A stretch of 13,053 nt of DNA from Planctomycetota bacterium (GTDB taxonomy: Bacteria > Planctomycetota > UBA1135 > UBA2386). The stretch is from positions 1 to 13,053 of the forward strand of contig JAEUHU010000205.1 in the NCBI GenBank assembly GCA_016793305.1, written 5' to 3'. The notes beneath the pieces are model-generated. The model was given only the letters and a program-made list of their open reading frames with translations, had not been told where the DNA came from and made no database searches. Shown here piece by piece: positions 6,156-12,199 of the stretch (position 1 is the first letter of the stretch; each line of letters begins with the position of its first letter). Made by a program: the position numbers and the translations under genes.

Positions 6156-7211
6156 GTGCCGAACCGCGTGTTGCCCGATCCGAAACTGCTCGCGTTGCTG
6201 GTGCACAAGGGCCTCGTGCCGCTCGACGCGGCGCGCGAGGCGCTCGCGTCCGGTGCGGCCGGACGACATCTCGTGCAGCGTGGAGTCTGCACTGCGGCGC
6301 AGTGGGAGGAGTGGCGCCGCACCGAGGCCGGCACGCGGCCGCGGCTCAGCCGCTACGAACTCGGGGAAGTGCTCGGCGAAGGCCACGTCGGCCGCGTGTT
6401 CGCCGCGATCGACCGCACGGACCGCCGCGAGGTCGCCCTCAAGGTGCTGCGGCCCGAGCGCGCCGCCGACCCGGTCGAGGCGGCGCGGTTCGTGCGCGAG
6501 GCGCGGCTGTTGATGGAGCTGCACCATCCGCACCTCGTGCAGGGCCATCGGGTCGCGAAGGAGGGCGAGACGGTGTTCTTCGCGATGGAACGCGTGCCCG
6601 GGCGCGAGCTGCTGGACGTGCTGCGCGAGCGCGGTCGGCTCGACGAAGCCACCGCGCTGCAGATCGTGGTCGACGTCGCCCGGGCGCTCGCGGCCCTGCA
6701 CCAGCGTGGGCTCGTGCACCGCGACGTGAAGCCCGGCAACATCCTGTGGTCGGAGCAGCGCGGCGCCGTGCTGATCGACCTCGGCTTCGCGGTGGTCGGC
6801 GCCGACGCCGGCGGCAGCGACACCACCGCCGGCACGGTGCACTACATCGCCCCCGAACAGGCGAGCGGCGACGCGCTGGACGTGCGCGCCGACATCTACG
6901 CGCTCGGCGCCACGCTCTACCACCTGACCACCGGCTCGCTGCCGTTCGAAGGGCGCACCAGCGAAGAGGTGCTGGCGAAGCAAGTGCTCGAGTCGCTGTC
7001 CGGGGAACGCATCCGGTCGCTCGGGCTGTCGCCGCAGCTGCACTACTTCCTCGAGAAGATGATGGCCAAGGATCCGGCGATGCGCTTCCAGGACCCGGAG
7101 CACCTCGTGCGCGAGGTGACGGCGTTCCTGCAGCAGCAGCGCCTGCAGCGGGAACTGGAGCAGCGCCAGCAGCGTCGCGAGGGGGACTGGCGCAAGCGGG
7201 GGAAGCGGTGA
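6156..7211 (+). CDS. PknB-type serine/threonine protein kinase, soluble
   Basis: A 351-residue Hanks-type kinase. The catalytic domain spans about residues 66-335: Gly-rich loop GEGHVGRV (74-81), ATP-binding Lys96 in VALKVLRP, helix-C Glu115, catalytic loop HRDVKPGN (188-195), DLG (208-210) in place of the usual DFG, and GTVHYIAPEQ with APE at 232-234. All catalytic residues are present, so it should be active. The first 65 residues hold two short helical repeats (LVHKGLVPLDAAREAL and LVQRGVCTAAQWEEW), a small N-terminal module seen before kinase domains in planctomycetes. The C-terminus is Gln/Arg-rich and probably helical. No membrane segment is present, so it is cytoplasmic, unlike classic PknB. 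The start is uncertain: GTG 6156 is taken, but GTG 6168 or TTG 6171 is possible, and none has a good Shine-Dalgarno site. The stop overlaps the YkgJ gene start. Targets are unknown. Confidence 0.93.
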   Translation: MPNRVLPDPKLLALLVHKGLVPLDAAREALASGAAGRHLVQRGVCTAAQWEEWRRTEAGTRPRLSRYELGEVLGEGHVGRVFAAIDRTDRREVALKVLRPERAADPVEAARFVREARLLMELHHPHLVQGHRVAKEGETVFFAMERVPGRELLDVLRERGRLDEATALQIVVDVARALAALHQRGLVHRDVKPGNILWSEQRGAVLIDLGFAVVGADAGGSDTTAGTVHYIAPEQASGDALDVRADIYALGATLYHLTTGSLPFEGRTSEEVLAKQVLESLSGERIRSLGLSPQLHYFLEKMMAKDPAMRFQDPEHLVREVTAFLQQQRLQRELEQRQQRREGDWRKRGKR

Positions 7212-7576
7212 ACGAGCCGGTCGGCCAACCGGGCTTCCCGTATCGATGGCGGTGTCACCGCTCCGGCAACTGCTGCGCGATCCCGGGCGGCTTCGTGCGC
7301 GTCACCGCCGCCGAGGCCGAGGCGATCGCCGCCCGGCTGTCGCTGTCGCTGGACGCGTTCCGGTCGCGCTACCTGCAGCCGGACGGCGAGCGCTTGAAGG
7401 ACGGCCTCGGCACGCGCTGCGTGTTCCTGCAGGACGGGCGACCCGCGGGCTGTGCGATCTACGAGGTCCGGCCGGCGAAGTGTCGGCAGTGGCCGTTCTG
7501 GCCCGAAGTGCTCGAGGACCCGGCCCTGCGGGTACTGGTCGAGCGGACCTGCCCGGGCATCGAGGGCGGGTCCTAG
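7208..7576 (+). CDS. YkgJ-family Cys-cluster metal-binding protein
   Basis: A 122-residue protein matching the zinc- or iron-chelating Cys-cluster family (UPF0153/YkgJ). Cysteines lie at 16, 22, 23, 71, 82, 92 and 115. The N-terminal RCHRSGNCCAIPGGFVRVT and the later GCAIYEVRPAKCRQWPFWP are the hallmark segments: a Cys-x5-Cys-Cys start and a Tyr-x-x-Arg-Pro-x-x-Cys-Arg-x-Trp-Pro core. The family is thought to bind a metal or cluster; biochemical function is not established. The start is GTG 7208-7210, overlapping the kinase TGA as GTGA, with GGGGGAAG just upstream, so translation is probably coupled to the kinase. The kinase and this protein are thus very likely one transcript. The 3' end carries a hairpin shared with recQ. 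Family assignment is strong; role unknown. Confidence 0.88.
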   Translation: MNEPVGQPGFPYRWRCHRSGNCCAIPGGFVRVTAAEAEAIAARLSLSLDAFRSRYLQPDGERLKDGLGTRCVFLQDGRPAGCAIYEVRPAKCRQWPFWPEVLEDPALRVLVERTCPGIEGGS

Positions 7577-7597
7577 CGGGTCAGCGCGCGACCCGCT
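7575..7597. terminator. Bidirectional hairpin spanning two convergent stop codons
   Basis: AGCGGGTC (7575-7582) and GACCCGCT (7590-7597) form a perfect 8-bp stem with a 7-base loop. The stem includes the last two bases of the YkgJ stop TAG (7574-7576) and most of the recQ stop (7581-7583 on the minus strand). It can fold in transcripts from both directions, which fits a shared terminator for two genes only 4 bases apart. No T-tract is present. Confidence 0.6.
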
Positions 7598-9269
7598 GCC
7601 AGCGGCGGCGGCCGAGTTCGATCGCGTGCGTTGCGAGATCGGCGGCGCGCTCGACGTCGGCGTGCCAGTGCTTGCCGCGGCGATGCACGCGCAGGACGCA
7701 ACACAGGCCGAGGCCCTGCACGTCTATCCAGTCGCCTCTTTGCAGCGGGGCCGGGTCGGTGGCGGTCGCCGCTCCGGCCGCCGCGCGCCGCCGCACGGGC
7801 CGGACCGGCGGCAGGTGTTCGTCGTGCCAGCGCTGCGGCTCGGTGCAGACGTCGCAGCCGCCGCAGTCGCCGTCCAGGTCGTCGAAGCCGAAGTGTTCGT
7901 GGATGGTCCGCTTCCGGCACGCGCCCTCGGTCGCGTAGCGGACCATGCGCAGCAGGCCCATCAGGTCGCGCTGGCGCTTGTCCGCGGGCAACCACGTCGA
8001 GAGCTCCGCATCGTCGGGGGCGCGCACCAGCACCAGGTCGCGGCCGATCTCGCCGGTCGTGCAGCCCGCACTGCGCAACAGGCGCAGCACGGTCTCGACC
8101 CGGCCGTCGTGGCGGTTCTTGTGCAGGAACGTGGCACGCAGCGTGTCGAGGTCGGTCGCCTGCAGCCTCTCGCCGAGGCCGTGCAGGTGGTCGACGATCT
8201 GCCGAGCGAACTCGGCACTCGGGTTCGCCCACTCGGTGAAGTCGCGCTGGATCTGCAGGTCGTCGGGGCGGTACAGCAGCTCGCAGCACGCACCCTGGGC
8301 GTCGCGGCCGGCGCGGCCCACTTCCTGGTAGTAGGCCTCGAGCGTGCGCGGGATCTGCCAGTGCACGATGGCGCGGATGTCGGCCTTGTCGACGCCCATG
8401 CCGAACGCGTTGGTCGCCAGCATCAGCCCGTCGGGCGACTCCTGGAAGCCGCGTTGCTGGCTGCGCCGCTCGTGCGCCGACAGGTCGCCGTGGTAGACGA
8501 ACGGCGAGATGCAGAGGCGCTGCAGCTCGCCCTCGAGCCAGCGCAGGTCGCGGACCAGGGCGCCGTAGACGATCGCCGGTCCGCCGGTGCGCTCGAGGAT
8601 CGCCAGCAGCCGTTCGAGCTTGCCTTCGTCGTCGGCGTGCTGGCTCACGGCGAGGAACAGGTTGTCGCGCGCGACGCCGGTGTGGAACAGCGGCGCCTCG
8701 CCGAGCCCGAGCACCGCGCGGATGTCGCGCTGCACGTCGGGCGTCGCGGTCGCCGACAAGGCGAGGCACGGTGGGTTGCCGAGTGCCTGCCGCACCTCGC
8801 CGAGCCGCAGGTAGTCGGGGCGGAAGTCGTGGCCCCACTGGGACAGGCAGTGGGCCTCGTCGATCGCGAGACGGCGTACGCCCACCTGTTGCATGGCGGC
8901 GAGGAAGCCCTCGACCCGGAAGCGCTCGGGCGTCACGTAGAGCAGCCGGATCGCCCCGGCGCGCACGCGGGCCAGCCGGCGCTGCCGCTCTTCCCGTTCG
9001 AGCAGGCTGTGGATGCAGGTCGCCGGCAGACCGCGGGCCTGCAGGGCTGCGACCTGGTCGTCCATCAGCGCGATCAGCGGCGAGACGACGATGGCAAGGC
9101 CGTCGCCGACGAACGCCGGCAGCTGGTAGCAGAGCGACTTGCCGTCGCCGGTCGCCATCAGCACCAGCGCCGAGCCGCCGCCGAGGAAGTGCTCGACGAT
9201 CGCGCGCTGCGGGCCACGGAAGGCGCGGTGCCCGAACAGGGTCCGCAAGGAATCTGTCAGATCGTGCAC
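7581..9269 (-). CDS. recQ: RecQ-family ATP-dependent DNA helicase
   Basis: A 562-residue superfamily 2 helicase that unwinds DNA 3' to 5' in recombination and repair. Motif 0 FRGPQ (17-21) precedes Walker A ATGDGKS (39-45), DEAH (137-140) followed by the RecQ aromatic-rich loop CLSQWGHDFRPDY, motif III LALSATATPDV, and the C-terminal helicase motifs LATNAFGMGVDKADIRAIVH and QEVGRAGRDAQG. A RecQ zinc-binding domain follows with Cys451, Cys469, Cys472 and Cys475. After it comes an Ala/Arg linker and a ~50-residue beta-rich tail (GDWIDVQGLGLCCVLRVHRR), not an HRDC domain. The usual winged-helix region between zinc site and tail is absent or reduced. The start is GTG 9269-9267; a TGA lies two codons upstream in frame, so no earlier start is possible. 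No Shine-Dalgarno site is seen; TAGGCT lies 10 bases upstream. It is divergent from the glycosyltransferase and convergent with the YkgJ gene. Confidence 0.93.
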   Translation of the reverse strand: MHDLTDSLRTLFGHRAFRGPQRAIVEHFLGGGSALVLMATGDGKSLCYQLPAFVGDGLAIVVSPLIALMDDQVAALQARGLPATCIHSLLEREERQRRLARVRAGAIRLLYVTPERFRVEGFLAAMQQVGVRRLAIDEAHCLSQWGHDFRPDYLRLGEVRQALGNPPCLALSATATPDVQRDIRAVLGLGEAPLFHTGVARDNLFLAVSQHADDEGKLERLLAILERTGGPAIVYGALVRDLRWLEGELQRLCISPFVYHGDLSAHERRSQQRGFQESPDGLMLATNAFGMGVDKADIRAIVHWQIPRTLEAYYQEVGRAGRDAQGACCELLYRPDDLQIQRDFTEWANPSAEFARQIVDHLHGLGERLQATDLDTLRATFLHKNRHDGRVETVLRLLRSAGCTTGEIGRDLVLVRAPDDAELSTWLPADKRQRDLMGLLRMVRYATEGACRKRTIHEHFGFDDLDGDCGGCDVCTEPQRWHDEHLPPVRPVRRRAAAGAATATDPAPLQRGDWIDVQGLGLCCVLRVHRRGKHWHADVERAADLATHAIELGRRRWQRVAR

Positions 9270-9279
9270 GGATCAGGTG

Positions 9280-9285
9280 AGCCTA
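9280..9285 (-). promoter_or_regulatory. Candidate -10 (TAGGCT) for recQ
   Basis: On the minus strand TAGGCT matches TANNNT and ends 10 bases before the recQ GTG. No good -35 lies 16-18 bases further up. If real, the recQ mRNA starts within a few bases of its start codon, which would explain the missing Shine-Dalgarno site. Confidence 0.3.
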
Positions 9286-9293
9286 GAGGACCT

Positions 9294-9309
9294 GTCGATA
9301 CACTTCGAC
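9294..9309. promoter_or_regulatory. Inverted repeat framing a -10-like TACACT
   Basis: GTCGA (9294-9298) and TCGAC (9305-9309) are perfect inverted arms around TACACT (9299-9304). TACACT fits a -10 hexamer for the glycosyltransferase, whose ATG is 13 bases further on. The layout looks like a small operator overlapping a promoter in the 48-bp gap between two divergent genes. The arms are short, so chance is possible. Confidence 0.35.
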
Positions 9310-9317
9310 TTCTCGTC

Positions 9318-11027
9318 ATGGTGGATCGTCCGGGAACCAGAGCCTCGCCGTGGGTTGCGTTCGTGATCGCGTTGGTCATGAACCTCACCAACCTCTGGGA
9401 GCCGCTGACGGTCGACGACGTCTGCCACCAGTACTACGCCGAGCAGGTCAGCAAGGATCCGCTGCACCCGTTCGAGTTCGACCTCGACTGGCACCAGAAG
9501 CCGGTCCCCGCGTGGGACGTGATGGTGGCGCCGGTCAACTCGTACTACTGGGCCCCGGCGATCCTGCTGTTCGGTGGGGCCGCGGGCGGCTCGACGGTCG
9601 GCTGGAAGCTGTGGTACCTGCCGGTCCAGTTCCTGTTCTGCTGGAGCCTGTTGCTGCTGCTGCGTCGGGTGGCGCCGCGGCATGCGAAGGCGCTGCTGGC
9701 GATGCTGGCGCTCGGGCCGGCGGTGCTGCCGGGCGTCAACCTGATGCTCGAGGTGCCGATGCTGTCGCTCGGCTTCACCAGCCTCGTGCTGATGCTGCGT
9801 GCGTGCGATCGTGGGAGCCTGCTGACGGCGGCCCTCGGCGGGCTGGTCTGGGGGCTCGCGTTCCAGACCAAGTACTCGGCGATGGGCTTCTTCGGGCCCT
9901 GGCTGCTGGTTGCGGTGCTCCGCGGTGGCTGGAAGCAGCTGGTGGTCGGCTTCGTGGTTGCCGCGGCGACCGCGCTGGCCATCGAAGGCCTGGTCTCGCT
10001 GTCGCACGGCGGGGGGTCCTACTTCATGCGCCAGCTCGAGCTGACCCAGATCCGCGACTGGGGGCACAACGTGCGCGGCATGTATGCGCAGGTCGGCATG
10101 TTGGCGGCGCCGGCGGCGTTCCTCGCCCTCGCGGTGTTGCGGGCCCCTGGCTGGGTACGGCAGGCCTACCTGCTGCTGTTCGCCGCAGTGCTCGTGCTGG
10201 TCGCGCTGATCCACGACCAACGTTCGATCATGCAAGGTGCGCCGGATGCGATCGGCTACCTGCTCCTGGCGACCGTCACCTGGTCGGTGATCGGCTGGTT
10301 CCTGCTCGTGATGGTGCGTCGTGCGCTGCGGCAGGTCTGCGCACGCGGCTGCCGACCGTCGTCGCTCTGGTGCCTCGGGCTCGCCTGCTGGGTGCCGGGG
10401 GAGGTGCTGTCGTCGTTCGTGGTGTCGCCGTTCCCGGCGGCGCGGCGGGCGATGCTGGTCGTGATCGCGTTCACGTTCGCGGTCGGCTGGCTGATGGCGC
10501 GACGGCGCGGCAGTGCCGGCACCTTCCGGCGCGTGGTGGTGGCGAGCCTCGTGCTCGGCTGCTTCCACCAGGGCGTGGACCTGCTCGAAGGGCGGGCGGT
10601 GACCCGCGTCGCGACCGAGTCGGTGACGCTGGTGCGTGCGCACGCGGGGCCGGGGGTCGAGCCGCGGATCTACTTCAGCGGCGGCTGGGCGTTCGAGTTC
10701 TACGCGCCGCGTGCCGGCATGAAGCCGTTCCTGCGTGGCGTCGTCGAGGCGAAGCCCGGCGACTACGTGGTGATCGGCAGCATCGACGGCGGTGAGAAGC
10801 CCTGGTTCGAGATGGACAGCCCGTTGTGGAACGACCGCGTCGACTATGTGGGCGAGGTCGGCATCGGCGACGGCGTGCCGTTCTCGATGCAGATGAGCTA
10901 CTACTCGGGGCGGCGGCCGATCGACGGCCAGGTCGGTCCTCGCTACGTCGGCTGGGTCTACCGGGTGAAGGTGCCCTTCCACTCGAAGGAGTTGCCGTCG
11001 GGTCCCGAGCCGTTCCGCCGCGGCTGA
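9318..11027 (+). CDS. Polytopic glycosyltransferase, PMT/ArnT-like (GT-C fold)
   Basis: A 569-residue membrane protein. After a first membrane helix (about 10-28), the loop TVDDVCHQYYAE has the paired acidic residues Asp33-Asp34 expected for the catalytic first loop of the GT39/GT83 (PMT, ArnT) class. Roughly ten further hydrophobic segments follow up to about residue 430. GLVWGLAFQTKYSAM in the middle is typical of this family (Gly-Leu-Ala-x-x-Thr-Lys-Tyr). The last ~130 residues are soluble and probably extracytoplasmic (RIYFSGGWAFEFYAP onward). Such enzymes transfer a sugar from a polyprenyl-phosphate donor to protein or lipid outside the membrane; donor and acceptor cannot be read here. 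ATG 9318 is taken because it places the first helix at the N-terminus. There is no Shine-Dalgarno site. The asparaginase gene follows 76 bases downstream. The class is fairly secure; specificity is unknown. Confidence 0.8.
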   Translation: MVDRPGTRASPWVAFVIALVMNLTNLWEPLTVDDVCHQYYAEQVSKDPLHPFEFDLDWHQKPVPAWDVMVAPVNSYYWAPAILLFGGAAGGSTVGWKLWYLPVQFLFCWSLLLLLRRVAPRHAKALLAMLALGPAVLPGVNLMLEVPMLSLGFTSLVLMLRACDRGSLLTAALGGLVWGLAFQTKYSAMGFFGPWLLVAVLRGGWKQLVVGFVVAAATALAIEGLVSLSHGGGSYFMRQLELTQIRDWGHNVRGMYAQVGMLAAPAAFLALAVLRAPGWVRQAYLLLFAAVLVLVALIHDQRSIMQGAPDAIGYLLLATVTWSVIGWFLLVMVRRALRQVCARGCRPSSLWCLGLACWVPGEVLSSFVVSPFPAARRAMLVVIAFTFAVGWLMARRRGSAGTFRRVVVASLVLGCFHQGVDLLEGRAVTRVATESVTLVRAHAGPGVEPRIYFSGGWAFEFYAPRAGMKPFLRGVVEAKPGDYVVIGSIDGGEKPWFEMDSPLWNDRVDYVGEVGIGDGVPFSMQMSYYSGRRPIDGQVGPRYVGWVYRVKVPFHSKELPSGPEPFRRG

Positions 11028-11061
11028 GCCGAGCGCCAGCTCCCCCGGGTGTCGCCGTGAC

Positions 11062-11088
11062 GCGGGCGGATCCAGGTTGGGTCCCCGC
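11062..11088 (+). terminator. Possible imperfect hairpin after the glycosyltransferase
   Basis: GGATCC (11068-11073) can pair with GGGTCC (11079-11084) with one G-U pair around a 5-base loop, and GCGG (11062-11065) with CCGC (11085-11088) across a 2-base bulge. It lies 34 bases past the stop codon. There is no T-tract, and it overlaps the expected promoter zone of the asparaginase gene, so the call is weak. Confidence 0.3.
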
Positions 11089-11094
11089 TACATT
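11089..11094 (+). promoter_or_regulatory. Candidate -10 (TACATT) for the glycosylasparaginase gene
   Basis: TACATT ends 9 bases before the ATG at 11104. A start of transcription at or just before the A of the ATG would give a leaderless mRNA, and no Shine-Dalgarno site is present. No convincing -35 is seen at 17 bases. Confidence 0.35.
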
Positions 11095-11103
11095 GGCCAG
11101 CCC

Positions 11104-12162
11104 ATGAGCTCCCTCTCTCGCCGTGGCTTCCTGCAGTCCTCCCTGGCTCTCGGTCTGTCGGCACCGGCGTGTGCGGCGTCCGCCAACTCGAACGCGAGGC
11201 GCTCACGACTGCGCTCGCCGGTCGCGGTCAGCAGCGCCAACGGTCTGCAGGCGGTCGCCCTCGCCGTGCAGCGCATGAGCGAAGGCTGGCGGCCGGTCGA
11301 CGCCGCGGTCGCCGGCGTCGAGCTGGTCGAGAACGATCCGAACGACGACAGCGTCGGCCTGGGTGGCCTGCCGAACGAGGACGGCGTCGTCGAGCTCGAC
11401 GCCTGCGTGATGGACGGCCCGTCGGGGCTCGGGGGCGCGGTCGCGGCCCTGCAGAACGTCAAGAACCCGGCCCAGGTGGCCCTGAAGGTGATGCGCCACA
11501 CCGACCACGTGCTGCTGGTCGGCGAAGGGGCGCTGCGCTTCGCGCGCGCGCACGGCTTCCGCGAGGAGAACCTGCTGACCGAGGCGTCGCGGCTGAAGTG
11601 GCTCGAGTGGAAGCAGAAGCGCTCGGCGATCGACGACTGGCTCGATCCGGCCGAGAACGGCGAGCACGGCCGCGAGTGGTTCCAGAAGTACCAGCACAAG
11701 ACCGGCACGATCCACCTCGGCGCGGTCGCGGCGAACGGCGACGTCGGCTCGTGCACGACCACGTCGGGGCTCGCGTTCAAGCTGGCCGGCCGCGTCGGCG
11801 ATTCACCGCTGCTCGGCGCCGGCAACTACTGCGACAACGACACCGGCACCGGTGGCGGCACCGGCCGCGGCGAAGCGAACATCCTGATCCACGGCGGCTC
11901 GTTCCTGGTGCAGCAGATGGCGCTCGGCAAGTCGCCGACCGACGCCTGCATGGAGGCGGTGCGGCGCGTGGTGCGCTTCACCAAGGTGAAGCGGCTGCTC
12001 GACGAGCGGGGCCGGCCGAACTTCCAGGTGCAGTTCTACGCGACCAACGTGCGCGGCGAGTTCGGCGCGGCAGCGCTCTACGCCGACCGGTTCGCGGTGT
12101 GCGACGGCGACGGGGCCAGGCTCGCCGACATGGCGAGCCTCTACCAGGAAGCGATCCGCTGA
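11104..12162 (+). CDS. Tat-exported glycosylasparaginase (Ntn-hydrolase)
   Basis: A 352-residue protein. The N-terminus SSLSRRGFLQSSLALGLSA is a twin-arginine signal (SRRGFL plus hydrophobic core), so the protein is exported folded. The rest matches N4-(beta-N-acetylglucosaminyl)-L-asparaginase, which cleaves the GlcNAc-Asn link. Diagnostic parts are NDPNDDSVGLGGLPNEDG (77-94), the processing site with nucleophile Thr202 in KTGTIHLGAV, SCTTTSGLAFKLAGRVGDSP (216-235) with substrate-binding Arg230 and Asp233, and GAGNYCDNDTGTGGGTGRGE. Self-cleavage before Thr202 would give alpha (27-201) and beta (202-352) chains. The residue before the Thr is Gly, as in isoaspartyl peptidases, not the Asp of known bacterial and human glycosylasparaginases. 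ATG 11104 is chosen so that the Tat motif is N-terminal; an in-frame TTG at 11077 would put nine residues before it. No Shine-Dalgarno site is seen. The upstream neighbour is a membrane glycosyltransferase on the same strand. Confidence 0.92.
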   Translation: MSSLSRRGFLQSSLALGLSAPACAASANSNARRSRLRSPVAVSSANGLQAVALAVQRMSEGWRPVDAAVAGVELVENDPNDDSVGLGGLPNEDGVVELDACVMDGPSGLGGAVAALQNVKNPAQVALKVMRHTDHVLLVGEGALRFARAHGFREENLLTEASRLKWLEWKQKRSAIDDWLDPAENGEHGREWFQKYQHKTGTIHLGAVAANGDVGSCTTTSGLAFKLAGRVGDSPLLGAGNYCDNDTGTGGGTGRGEANILIHGGSFLVQQMALGKSPTDACMEAVRRVVRFTKVKRLLDERGRPNFQVQFYATNVRGEFGAAALYADRFAVCDGDGARLADMASLYQEAIR

Positions 12163-12165
12163 CCG

Positions 12166-12193
12166 GCCCGATCGGGCTGGCCCGGCGCGGGCC
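12166..12193. terminator. Two hairpins between the asparaginase and valS ends
   Basis: GCCCGATCGGGC (12166-12177) is a perfect 12-base palindrome, and GGCCCG (12179-12184) with CGGGCC (12188-12193) is a perfect 6-bp stem around GCG. They fill most of the 37 bases between two convergent stop codons. Being symmetric, they can fold in both transcripts. There is no T-tract. A bidirectional terminator is the likely role. Confidence 0.55.
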
Positions 12194-12199
12194 GCGCCC

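Noticed and set aside
5956..7103. Upstream extension of the ATPase frame into the kinase gene, giving 811 codons
   Set aside because: The part before 6023 is antisense to the kinase and has no Clp domain. A good Shine-Dalgarno site marks TTG 6023 as the start.
7452..9317. Upstream extension of the glycosyltransferase frame across recQ
   Set aside because: It is antisense to recQ and rich in Arg/Ala/Val/Asp. The first membrane helix of the transferase begins just after ATG 9318.
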